Positions 5,494 to 12,971 of a stretch of DNA of 13,967 bases are shown here, in pieces. A model generated the notes under the pieces. That model worked only from the letters and a program-made list of their open reading frames with translations. It ran no database searches and was not told where the DNA came from. Numbering within the stretch: the stretch's first letter is position 1; each line of letters opens with the position of its first letter. The stretch comes from Clostridiales bacterium (GTDB taxonomy: Bacteria > Bacillota > Clostridia > Oscillospirales > CAG-272): contig SFNW01000041.1 of assembly GCA_004554105.1 (NCBI GenBank), positions 1 to 13,967 on the forward strand. Reading direction: 5' to 3'. Made by a program: the position numbers and the translations under genes.

Positions 5494-8059
5494 CGGTCTC
5501 TCCGATTCCGCTTTCTTCGATGTCTTCAACCGCCTCTTCGACCGCGCCTGCCGCCGTTTCGGGCAGGTCGTCGGGCGTTTCGGCGTCGGCACGCGCAATG
5601 TCCTCATCGGTTGCGCGCGCGACCTTGGCAAAGTTGACGATGCGCTCGCCTTCGCCGAGCCGCATCACGCGGACGCCGCCCGCCGTTCTCGAATAGGTGG
5701 GAATGTCGGTCACCGGCGTGCGGATAATCATGCCCTCGTTGGTAATCAGCATGAGGTCGTCCTCGTCGTCGACCGTGGCAATCGACGCAAGTCTGCCGGT
5801 CTTTTCGCTTAAGCCATGCGCCGCGACGCCCTTGCCGCCGCGATTCTTCATCGTGCGGAAGTCCTCAAAGTCGGATAGCTTGCCGTAGCCGTTTTCGGTA
5901 ATGGTGACGAGCTTCTTGCCGTCCTCGACCAGCGCAACGCCGCAGACCTCGTCGCCCTCGGCGACGCGAATGCCGCGCACGCCGCGCGCCGTGCGTCCCA
6001 TGGCGCGCGCGCCGCTTTCCTCAAAGCGGACGGCGTTGCCGTCGTGGGTGGCAATGATGATTTCGGTATCGCCCTCGGTGCGGCGGACAAAGACCAGCTC
6101 GTCGTCCTCGTCAAGCGAGAGCGCGCGCTTGCCGCCCTTGCGCTGATACTCGTATTCCGAGAGCAGGGTGCGCTTGATGATACCGTTCTTCGTCACCATG
6201 GTGAGATATCCGGCGTCGGCAAACGAGGGCACCTCAATCATCGAGGTGACGCGCTCGCCGCTTTCCAGCTCAATCAGGTTGACGAGATTCGAGCCCTTCG
6301 CAGTGCGCGACGCCTCGGGAATCTGGTAGACCTTGCGCATATACACCTTGCCTGTGTTGGTGAAGAACAGAATGTAGGAATGGCTGTTTGCGACGACGAC
6401 CTTCTCGATGAAATCCTCTTCCTTGGTCGTCATGCCGATCAGTCCCTTGCCGCCGCGATGCTGTGCGGTATAGGTATCGGCGGGCAAACGCTTGACATAG
6501 CCCGCGTTGGTCAGCGTGACGACGCAGGTGTGGCGCTCGATGAGGTCCTCAAGGTCGATGTCGTCGGTCGCCTCGACAATCTGCGTGCGGCGTTCGTCCG
6601 CGAACTTCTCCTTGATGGCGGTCAGCTCCTCGCGCAGAATGCTCTTGACCTTCTCCTCCGAGCCGAGAATGGCGGTCAGTTCCGCAACGCGCTCCTCGAG
6701 GTACTTCAGTCTGTCCTCGATCTTCTGCCGCTCCATGCCCGACAGCTTGCCGAGCGTCATGTCGACGATCGCCTGCGCCTGCTCGTCCGAAAGCCCGTAA
6801 CGCTCGGTGAGTTTTGCCTTGGCGTCCGACACCGACGCGCTCTTTTTGATCAACTCAATAATCTCGTCGATGTGGTCGAGCGCGATTTTGTAGCCCTCGT
6901 AGATGTGCATTTCCTTCTGCGCCTTGTCGAGGTCGAAGCGTGTGCGGCGGACGATGATGTCCTCCTGATAGGAAATATAGGTCGAAAGAATCTGCTTTAA
7001 GGTGAAAATCTTCGGAACGCCGTTTTCCAGCGCAAGCATATTGACCGCGCAGGTGTCCTGCAGCTGCGTATACTTGTAAAGCTGATTGAGAATGACCTGC
7101 GGATTTGCGTCCCTGCGGTAATCGACGACGATACGCATACCGCCGCGTCCGCTCTCGTCGCGCAAATCGGTGATGCCGTCGATGCGCTTATCCTTGACCA
7201 GATCCGCAATCGAAGCGACCAGCATCGACTTGTTGACCATATAGGGGATTTCGGTAAAGACGATGCGGTGGTGGTCCTCCTCGATTTCCGCCGTGGCGCG
7301 GACGGCGATTCTGCCGCGACCGGTTTCGTACGCCTCGCGAATGCCGCGCGTGCCGTAAATCGTCGCGTAGGTCGGGAAGTCGGGACCCTTGATATACTGC
7401 ATCAGTTCGGGCACGGTGATGTCGGGATTGTCCATCATCGCAAGCGTGCCGTCAATGACCTCGCCGAGGTTGTGCGTGGGAATATTGGTCGCCATGCCGA
7501 CCGCGATGCCGACGCTGCCGTTGACCAGCAGGTTCGGGAATCGGCTGGGCAGTACGACCGGCTCTTTTCTCGAATTATCGAAGTTGGGGACGAAATCGAC
7601 GACATTTTTCTCAATGTCGGTCATCATTTCGTCGGCAATTTTGGAAAGCCGCGCCTCGGTATAACGGTATGCCGCCGCGCCGTCGCCGTCGACGTTACCG
7701 AAGTTGCCGTGACCGCTGATGAGCGGATAGCGGTAGGAGAAGGGCTGCGCCATGCGCACCATCGTGCCGTAGACCGCGCTGTCCCCGTGCGGGTGATAGC
7801 GGCCGAGCACGTTACCGACCGTCGTCGCACTCTTGCGGAAGGGCTTGTCGTAGGTCAGATGGTCCTCGTACATCGCGTAGAGAATGCGTCGCTGACCCGG
7901 CTTCATGCCGTCGCGCACATCGGGCAGCGCACGGCTGGTGATAACGCTCATCGAATACTCGATAAAGCCCTGGCGCACCTGTTTTTCGATGTCGACCGGA
8001 ACGATTTTCTGATTCGGGAATTCGATGGATTCGCTCAGCTGTACTTTTTTCTTACTCAT
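5474..8059 (-). CDS. gyrA: DNA gyrase subunit A
   Basis: An 861-residue GyrA, the DNA cleavage-religation and wrapping subunit of gyrase, which works as A2B2 with GyrB. The catalytic tyrosine is Y133 in AAYRYTEARL. The quinolone-determining region is around RYHPHGDSAVYGTM (88-100); Ser94 matches E. coli Ser83, but the position of E. coli Asp87 is Gly98. The C-terminal domain (from about 510) has beta-pinwheel blades and the GyrA box QHRGGKG at 533-539, which marks gyrase rather than ParC. A 45-residue acidic tail ends the protein. The ATG has AAGGA 11 bases upstream, a rather long spacing. The upstream 180-base gap to gyrB holds DnaA-box-like sites. The next gene overlaps its end by 20 bases. 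Confidence 0.98.
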   Translation of the reverse strand: MSKKKVQLSESIEFPNQKIVPVDIEKQVRQGFIEYSMSVITSRALPDVRDGMKPGQRRILYAMYEDHLTYDKPFRKSATTVGNVLGRYHPHGDSAVYGTMVRMAQPFSYRYPLISGHGNFGNVDGDGAAAYRYTEARLSKIADEMMTDIEKNVVDFVPNFDNSRKEPVVLPSRFPNLLVNGSVGIAVGMATNIPTHNLGEVIDGTLAMMDNPDITVPELMQYIKGPDFPTYATIYGTRGIREAYETGRGRIAVRATAEIEEDHHRIVFTEIPYMVNKSMLVASIADLVKDKRIDGITDLRDESGRGGMRIVVDYRRDANPQVILNQLYKYTQLQDTCAVNMLALENGVPKIFTLKQILSTYISYQEDIIVRRTRFDLDKAQKEMHIYEGYKIALDHIDEIIELIKKSASVSDAKAKLTERYGLSDEQAQAIVDMTLGKLSGMERQKIEDRLKYLEERVAELTAILGSEEKVKSILREELTAIKEKFADERRTQIVEATDDIDLEDLIERHTCVVTLTNAGYVKRLPADTYTAQHRGGKGLIGMTTKEEDFIEKVVVANSHSYILFFTNTGKVYMRKVYQIPEASRTAKGSNLVNLIELESGERVTSMIEVPSFADAGYLTMVTKNGIIKRTLLSEYEYQRKGGKRALSLDEDDELVFVRRTEGDTEIIIATHDGNAVRFEESGARAMGRTARGVRGIRVAEGDEVCGVALVEDGKKLVTITENGYGKLSDFEDFRTMKNRGGKGVAAHGLSEKTGRLASIATVDDEDDLMLITNEGMIIRTPVTDIPTYSRTAGGVRVMRLGEGERIVNFAKVARATDEDIARADAETPDDLPETAAGAVEEAVEDIEESGIGETDENSEI

Positions 8060-8095
8060 GTTGTATGATTCCTTTTCGCTTCTTTTTTCACAAAG

Positions 8096-8195
8096 TTATG
8101 CACATTTTTTGTGGAAAAAGGCTTGTTCGTTTGGTGGATAACCCGGTTTCTGCCTGTATTTCTGCGTTTTTCGCGGAAAATCGGAATGTGGAAAA
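8096..8195. promoter_or_regulatory. Cluster of four DnaA-box-like sites between gyrB and gyrA
   Basis: The sites are TTATGCACA (8096-8104, plus, fits TTATNCACA), and on the minus strand TTTTCCACA (8110-8118), TTATCCACC (8133-8141) and TTTTCCACA (8187-8195), each one mismatch from TTATCCACA. The first two face each other across 5 bases. The cluster sits directly upstream of gyrA, where its promoter, if any, would be. No AT-rich unwinding track or DnaA-trio is visible here. Confidence 0.6.
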
Positions 8196-8206
8196 CCTTT
8201 TTTTGC

Positions 8207-8224
8207 CTTCCCCCTTGGGGGAAG
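8207..8224. repeat. Small perfect hairpin after gyrB
   Basis: CTTCCCCC (8207-8214) and GGGGGAAG (8217-8224) pair perfectly around two bases, 16 bases beyond the gyrB stop. On the minus strand it is followed by an A-run rather than a T-run, so it is not a convincing terminator; it may stabilise the gyrB mRNA end or be a repeat remnant. Confidence 0.55.
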
Positions 8225-8239
8225 CCTTATTATCCTCTC

Positions 8240-10153
8240 TTAAAAGTCCAGATTCTCCGCGTATTTTGCGTTCTGCTCGATGAAATCGCGGCGCGGCTCG
8301 ACCTTATCGCCCATGCAGATTGAGAAAATGCGGTCGCAGGCGATCGCGTCGTCAATCGTGGCGAGCTTCAGCGTGCGGGTTTCGGGATTCATCGTTGTTT
8401 CAAAGAGCTGGTCTGCGTCCATCTCACCGAGACCTTTGTAGCGCTCCGCCTTGGCGCGCGAACCGAGTTCGGCAAGCGCGACGTCGCGCTCGGCGTCCGA
8501 AAAGGCATAGCGCTGGCGCGTGCCGTCGTAGACCTTATAGAGCGGCGGCATGGCGAGATACACATGCCCCTCCTCAATCAGCGGCTTCATGTGCCGGAAG
8601 AAGAAGGTGAGCAGCAAAATCTGAATGTGCGAGCCGTCGACGTCGGCATCTGCCATGATGATGATTTTGCCGTAGCGCAGCTTTTCCATATTGAAGCTGT
8701 CGCCGATGCCGCAGCCGAGTGCCTGAATAATCGGAATCAGCGACTGGTTGCCGTAAACCTTGTCAATGCGACTTTTTTCGACGTTAAGCACCTTACCGCG
8801 AAGCGGCAGAATCGCCTGATAGCGGCTGTCTCTGCCGTCTTTTGCCGAGCCGCCCGCGGAATCTCCCTCGACGAGGTAAAGTTCGGTGAGCGCGACGTTT
8901 CGCTCCTGGCAGTCCGAGAGTTTGCCGGGCAGGGTCATGCTGTCGAGCGCGCCCTTGCGGCGGGTATTCTCGCGCGCCTTGCGCGCCGCCTCACGCGCAA
9001 CCGCGGCGGTAATCGTCTTTTCGAGAATCGTTTTGGTCTCGGCAGGGTGTTCCTCGAAGTATTCCTCGAGTTTTTCGGACACGATGGACGAAACCAGCGT
9101 CCGCACGTCCGAGTTGCCGAGCTTTGCCTTGGTCTGGCTCTCAAACTGCGCGTCGGTCAATTTGACGCTGATGATGGCGCAGAGACCCTCCAGCACGTCG
9201 TTCTGCGTGAGGTTGGGGTCGGAATCCTTCAAAAGGTTGTTCTTGCGCGCATACTTGTTTACACTGCGAAGCAGTGCCGCGCGGAAGCCCTCCTCATGCG
9301 TACCGCCGTCAATAGTCGCCATGTTGTTGGCAAAGGAGACGACCGTTGCACTGTAGCCGTCGTTGTACTGCATCGCGACCTCGGCAATCGAGTCGTTCTT
9401 CTGCCCCTTCATATAAATGACGTCGGGCGTGAGCGGGGTGCGTCCCGTGTTGAGATATTCAACATAGCTGACGATGCCGCCCTCATAGCAGAGGTCGTCC
9501 TCGGTGACCGGGTCGGTGCGCAAATCGCGCAGCACGATGCGCACGCCCGCGTTGAGAAACGCCTGCTCGCGCATACGATTGAGCAAAATCTCATATTTGA
9601 ACTCGGTCGTATCGGTGAAAATCGTCGGGTCGGGCTTGAAACGGACGTAAACGCCGTGTCTGCCCGTCGTGTTTTCCTCCTCGAAAAAGGGACGCGCGAC
9701 CTTGCCGCGCTCAAAGCGCTCGGTGCAGTGCTTCGTACCGTGGTAGTTGTCGATTTCAAGCCACTCGGACAGCGCATTGACGACCGATGCGCCGACGCCG
9801 TGCAGACCGCCCGCAATCTTATAGCCGCCGCCGCCGAATTTACCGCCCGCGTGCAGCAGCGTATAGACGACCTCAAGCGTCGGAATCCCCTTCGTCGGGT
9901 GAATGCCGCTCGGAATGCCGCGACCGTCGTCCTCGACCGAAATACTGCCGTCGGTATGGATTTCGACCGTGATTTTGTCGCACATACCGGCGAGCGCTTC
10001 GTCAATCGAGTTGTCCACAATCTCGTAAACAAGATGGTGAAGTCCCTTTTCCGAAGTCGTGCCGATGTACATACCGGGACGCTTGCGGACTGCCTCCAGT
10101 CCCTCAAGCACCTGGATTTGACTGTCCTCGTACGTGCTTTGATTCTGTGCCAT
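8240..10153 (-). CDS. gyrB: DNA gyrase subunit B
   Basis: A 637-residue GyrB, the ATPase subunit of gyrase that drives negative supercoiling with GyrA. The GHKL ATPase domain shows E44 and N48 in YEIVDNSIDEAL (general base and Mg ligand by homology to E. coli E42/N46), D75 in VEDDGRGIP, and HAGGKFGGGGYKIAGGLHGVG (101-121). The transducer domain is about 225-395. The TOPRIM domain has E429 in VEGDSAGGSA and the metal-binding D502, D504 and D506 in MADADVDGSHI. Length matches the short Gram-positive form, without the insertion of the enterobacterial enzyme. The ATG has AAAGGA about 8 bases upstream. A candidate promoter lies 22 bases before the ATG. gyrA follows after 180 bases. Confidence 0.98.
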   Translation of the reverse strand: MAQNQSTYEDSQIQVLEGLEAVRKRPGMYIGTTSEKGLHHLVYEIVDNSIDEALAGMCDKITVEIHTDGSISVEDDGRGIPSGIHPTKGIPTLEVVYTLLHAGGKFGGGGYKIAGGLHGVGASVVNALSEWLEIDNYHGTKHCTERFERGKVARPFFEEENTTGRHGVYVRFKPDPTIFTDTTEFKYEILLNRMREQAFLNAGVRIVLRDLRTDPVTEDDLCYEGGIVSYVEYLNTGRTPLTPDVIYMKGQKNDSIAEVAMQYNDGYSATVVSFANNMATIDGGTHEEGFRAALLRSVNKYARKNNLLKDSDPNLTQNDVLEGLCAIISVKLTDAQFESQTKAKLGNSDVRTLVSSIVSEKLEEYFEEHPAETKTILEKTITAAVAREAARKARENTRRKGALDSMTLPGKLSDCQERNVALTELYLVEGDSAGGSAKDGRDSRYQAILPLRGKVLNVEKSRIDKVYGNQSLIPIIQALGCGIGDSFNMEKLRYGKIIIMADADVDGSHIQILLLTFFFRHMKPLIEEGHVYLAMPPLYKVYDGTRQRYAFSDAERDVALAELGSRAKAERYKGLGEMDADQLFETTMNPETRTLKLATIDDAIACDRIFSICMGDKVEPRRDFIEQNAKYAENLDF

Positions 10154-10174
10154 GTTGGTTTCCTTTCGGGAGAG

Positions 10175-10203
10175 TTTATAGAGAATTTATTTTAATTATT
10201 GAA
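10175..10203 (-). promoter_or_regulatory. Possible sigma-A promoter for gyrB
   Basis: On the minus strand TTCAAT (10198-10203) and TATAAA (10175-10180) are separated by 17 bases in the AT-rich stretch just before gyrB. The -10 is 5 of 6 to consensus but the -35 is weak. The leader would be only about 15 bases, enough for the AAAGGA ribosome binding site. Confidence 0.4.
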
Positions 10204-10211
10204 AATGAATG

Positions 10212-10266
10212 TTGGGGCGCTGCCCCAAACCCCGTTTAAGACGCTTTTTGTAAAAAGCGTCTTAAA
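10212..10266 (+). repeat. Type D repeat: GC hairpin plus 15-bp palindrome
   Basis: TTGGGGC-GCT-GCCCCAA (from 10212) forms a perfect hairpin, followed by ACCCCGTTT and a palindrome with 15-base arms (10235-10249 with 10252-10266, core AAGACGCTTTTT). A related copy of the first part is at 12862-12887. The 166-base gap between remB and gyrB is largely this element plus a type B repeat. Confidence 0.75.
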
Positions 10267-10291
10267 AATCCGTAAAAACTTTGAAAGGGGG

Positions 10292-10316
10292 CGTAGGGCG
10301 GGGGCTTGCTCCCGCC
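10292..10316 (-). repeat. Type B 25-base intergenic repeat, copy 2
   Basis: Identical over all 25 bases to 12903-12927 and to the reverse complement of 930-954. It ends 3 bases from the remB stop codon. Confidence 0.88.
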
Positions 10317-10319
10317 GTT

Positions 10320-10577
10320 TCACAGCTTGCTTTTCTTTATGCGGCTGACAAGCGACAGGGTCGAAAGCTGCGAAATGCAGACGTCGGCTTTCCCGTCCTT
10401 TTCATAGAGAACAAAGGATTTCGGAATGTCTCTCTGCGTATTTTCAAGACGTCCGTCGCCCTGTGCGCGGCGCAGAAAGTCGCGCGTGTCCGCGCTCTGC
10501 GTTGCGTTGTCCATATCGAAAATGCCGATGATGCTTTTCGTTCGGATAATCTTATCGTTACCTGCGTGCAGATACAT
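10320..10577 (-). CDS. remB: Extracellular matrix regulator RemB-like (DUF370) protein
   Basis: An 85-residue protein of the DUF370 family (B. subtilis RemB/YaaB). RemB takes part in matrix-gene regulation in B. subtilis with its paralogue RemA; the role in this organism is not known. The start MYLHAGNDKIIRTKSIIGIFDMDNAT is characteristic, in particular IIGIFDMDNAT, and the C-terminus is basic (SRIKKSKL). Position between recF and gyrB matches yaaB in Bacillus. The ATG directly follows the recF TAA (TAAATG), with GAGGA at the end of recF as ribosome binding site, so it is coupled to recF. A type B repeat starts 3 bases after the stop. Confidence 0.9.
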   Translation of the reverse strand: MYLHAGNDKIIRTKSIIGIFDMDNATQSADTRDFLRRAQGDGRLENTQRDIPKSFVLYEKDGKADVCISQLSTLSLVSRIKKSKL

Positions 10578-11672
10578 TTAATTTTCCTCGTAATAGCGCC
10601 CTTTTTCGACGCGGATTTTTTTAACGCCGATGAGGCTGTCATAATCGCTTTTTTCGCAGGCGGTGACGATAAACTGCCGCCCGCCGGTGCGCGAAAGAAT
10701 ATAGGCTTTCCGCTCCTCGTCCAGCTCGCCGAGCACGTCGTCGAGCAGATAGACCGGCTCTTCGCCTTTTTCCGCAGAGAGAATTTCGCCCTCTCCGATT
10801 TTGAGTGCAAGCGCAATCGAGCGCTGCTGCCCCTGCGAGGCAAACTGCCGCGCTTCCTTTTCGTTGACAAAAAATTCGAGGTCGTCGCGCTGAATGCCGT
10901 ACAGCGTCATTTTTGCCGCCTGTTCGCGCGTAAGCGATTCGGAAAGCAGGCGTTCATATCTCTGTTTTATCTCATTTTCGCGGGATAATTCGGCGGGAAT
11001 ATCGGATTTGTAGAACAATTTCACGCTTTCGCGGCCTCCGCTGATGTCGGCAACGGTTTTAACCATACTTTCTTCAAGCCTTGCGACGTATTCGCGCCGC
11101 ATGACGCAGAGCTTTGCATTGACTGCGGCAAACTCCTCGTTGTAGCTCTCCATGAGCGACGGGTCGAACGCTTCTTCGCTTTTCAGCAGTGCGTTTCGGT
11201 TTTCAAGCAGTTTTTTATGCTTCGTCAGCGCGGCAATATATTCGCCGGAAAGTTGTGAAAGTGCGACGTTGAGAAATTCGCGGCGTTCGGCGGGTGTTCG
11301 CTTGATGATTGCAAGATGATCGGGGCAGAACAGTACCGCGCAAAAGGAGCCGATGGCTTCTTTGACGCCGATTTTGACGCCGTTATGCGTCCGCTGTCTT
11401 GCGCCGTCGTAATACCTGTAGCCGAGCGTTTCGATTCGCGTGTTTTTTTCGTACTCGATGCCGAGCGAAAAGCCTTTTTCGCCAAACCTTGTCAGATCCG
11501 CGTCACGGCCGCCGCGAAAACTTCTGCCGCGGGCGAAAAAGTAAATCGCTTCAAGCACGTTTGTCTTTCCCGCGGCATTGCTGCCATACAAAAGATTGAC
11601 GCCGTCGCCGAACGAAATCTGCTCTTTGATCGCCGAGCGGAAATTTTCAAGTTCGATTTGCTTTAATCGCAT
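10578..11672 (-). CDS. recF: DNA replication and repair protein RecF
   Basis: A 364-residue SMC-like ABC ATPase that helps load RecA at single-strand gaps together with RecO and RecR. The Walker A is GSNAAGKT (30-37; many RecF proteins have GENAQGKT). FFARGRSFRG follows at about 45-54. The ABC signature SQGQQRS is at 279-285 and the Walker B VYLLDDVLGELD starts at 307. The segment between about 150 and 260 is the helical arm. Its ATG overlaps the dnaN stop by one base (TAATG), and remB starts immediately after its TAA, so dnaN-recF-remB read as one translationally coupled unit. No yaaA (S4-domain) gene sits between dnaN and recF as it does in B. subtilis. Confidence 0.97.
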   Translation of the reverse strand: MRLKQIELENFRSAIKEQISFGDGVNLLYGSNAAGKTNVLEAIYFFARGRSFRGGRDADLTRFGEKGFSLGIEYEKNTRIETLGYRYYDGARQRTHNGVKIGVKEAIGSFCAVLFCPDHLAIIKRTPAERREFLNVALSQLSGEYIAALTKHKKLLENRNALLKSEEAFDPSLMESYNEEFAAVNAKLCVMRREYVARLEESMVKTVADISGGRESVKLFYKSDIPAELSRENEIKQRYERLLSESLTREQAAKMTLYGIQRDDLEFFVNEKEARQFASQGQQRSIALALKIGEGEILSAEKGEEPVYLLDDVLGELDEERKAYILSRTGGRQFIVTACEKSDYDSLIGVKKIRVEKGRYYEEN

Positions 11673-12817
11673 TATTCCTTCATGCGCAGCGGCAGGACCA
11701 TGTAGAGGTAGCTGTCGTCCCGCTTTTCGTCGTCAATCGGCTCAAAGGTTGCGCTGGTAAAGGGGGTAATCAGCTTGAGACATACCTTTTCGCTGTCAAC
11801 CGCACGCATCGTGTCGATGAGATAACGGCAGTTGAAGCCGATCACGATATCGTCGCCGTTATGTTCGGCGGGAATTTCTTCAACAATATTGCCGTTGACG
11901 CTTTTGGACGAAATCTGCATGATGTCGCCCGAAAGCGAGAGTTTGACGTAATTCTTCGTCGTGCCGGCGATTTTTTCTTCGGAAATCAGCGCGGCGCGTT
12001 CGAGCGCGTCGGTAAATGCCTTTGCATCAAGCACGGCTTCAATCGGCTGATCCTTCGGAATCAGGCGGTCGTAATCAATGTATTCGCCCTCGACAAGCCG
12101 CGAGGAGAACACGAGATTTTCCATATTGAAGATGATATTTTTCGCCGTGACCATAATCGTGAGAAACTGTCCCTCCTCGTCGGAGAGCATTTTCATCAGC
12201 TCGGTGACGGTTTTCCCGGGAACGATAAACGAGGTGCGCTCGAGGTTTTCAATCATGCTGAGCACCGGCGTTTTGTAGTCGCAGACCGAAATCGTGTAGC
12301 TGTCGCAAGTGACGACCTTGATTTCGTCCTTTTCCAGCTTGAAAAACGCGCCGCAGAGCACCGGACGCTGATCAATCTGCGCAATGGAATGGAAGGTTTT
12401 CGCCAGCATTTTTTTCAGCACGCATTGCTCAAGCGTAAAGGACTCCTTGCCGACGATGACCGGCATCTGCGGAAAGTCCTTTGCGGGCAGTGCATGGAGC
12501 GAAAACGAGCTTCTGCCGCTCTGAATCGTGACGAGCAGTTCCTCGTCAACCGCAAGCGTAATTTCATTTTCGGGCAGAATGCGCACGATGCTGAGCAGCC
12601 GCTGTGCGTTGATAACGCACGCACCCTCAATCAGAATTTCGGCTTCAATCGACGCACGGACGCTCTTTTCCATGTCGTAGGTCGAGATTTTGAGACGGTC
12701 GCCTGCCGTTTCAAGCAGTACGCCCTCGGTGAAAGGATGCGTGTTCTTCTGCGAAACCGCGCCCATCGCACGCACGAGCTTTTCAAGCATTTTTGCCTTT
12801 TCAAATCTGATCTTCAT
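11672..12817 (-). CDS. dnaN: DNA polymerase III subunit beta (sliding clamp)
   Basis: A 381-residue beta clamp, which forms a ring dimer on DNA and tethers the replicative polymerase and other partners. It has three repeated clamp domains (about 1-125, 126-255 and 256-381). The N-terminus MKIRFEKAKMLEKL and KISTYDMEKSVRASI are typical, and the C-terminus YMVLPLRM fits the canonical clamp end that lines the partner-binding pocket. Length is normal. The ATG has GGGAG 7 bases upstream. It overlaps recF by one base. The 375-base gap before it contains the predicted origin, so its promoter must lie in or near the origin or repeats. Confidence 0.98.
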   Translation of the reverse strand: MKIRFEKAKMLEKLVRAMGAVSQKNTHPFTEGVLLETAGDRLKISTYDMEKSVRASIEAEILIEGACVINAQRLLSIVRILPENEITLAVDEELLVTIQSGRSSFSLHALPAKDFPQMPVIVGKESFTLEQCVLKKMLAKTFHSIAQIDQRPVLCGAFFKLEKDEIKVVTCDSYTISVCDYKTPVLSMIENLERTSFIVPGKTVTELMKMLSDEEGQFLTIMVTAKNIIFNMENLVFSSRLVEGEYIDYDRLIPKDQPIEAVLDAKAFTDALERAALISEEKIAGTTKNYVKLSLSGDIMQISSKSVNGNIVEEIPAEHNGDDIVIGFNCRYLIDTMRAVDSEKVCLKLITPFTSATFEPIDDEKRDDSYLYMVLPLRMKE

Positions 12818-12861
12818 GCCGTTCTCCCTTTATGTATGTGATGTTTGTTGAATGATGTGTT

Positions 12862-12887
12862 TCGGGGCTCTGCCCCGAACCCCGTTT
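12862..12887 (+). repeat. Type D repeat, partial copy 2
   Basis: TCGGGGC-TCT-GCCCCGA followed by ACCCCGTTT resembles 10212-10237 with compensatory changes in the stem (A/T swapped for G/C pairs), but the long palindrome that follows in copy 1 is missing here. A type B repeat follows, as it does at 10292. Confidence 0.65.
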
Positions 12888-12902
12888 TGATAATTGTTTT
12901 TC

Positions 12903-12927
12903 CGTAGGGCGGGGGCTTGCTCCCGCC
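12903..12927 (-). repeat. Type B 25-base intergenic repeat, copy 3
   Basis: Identical to 10292-10316. It lies between dnaN and the predicted unwinding region. Confidence 0.88.
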
Positions 12928-12943
12928 GCTTTTTTTGCAATCT

Positions 12944-12971
12944 CGTAGTGGCGGATTCCATATCCGCCCGC
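12944..12971 (-). repeat. Type A intergenic palindromic repeat, copy 3
   Basis: GGCGGATTCCATATCCGCC is the reverse complement of the core at 2960-2989. It borders the AT-rich origin stretch and completes a D-B-A repeat series upstream of dnaN. Confidence 0.78.

Noticed and set aside
5494..5631. N-terminal extension of the lipoprotein gene inside gyrA
   Set aside because: The extension is an Arg/Pro/Ser-rich frame overlapping gyrA. The ATG at 5493 has a ribosome binding site and starts a clear signal peptide.
8207..8224. Intrinsic terminator after gyrB
   Set aside because: The hairpin is perfect, but the minus strand continues with an A-run rather than a T-run.
8564..10195. Long open frame on the plus strand opposite gyrB (and a similar one opposite rimO at 1888-3084)
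   Set aside because: Both are antisense shadows of well-identified genes, with low-complexity Arg/Ala/Val-rich translations and no recognisable motif.
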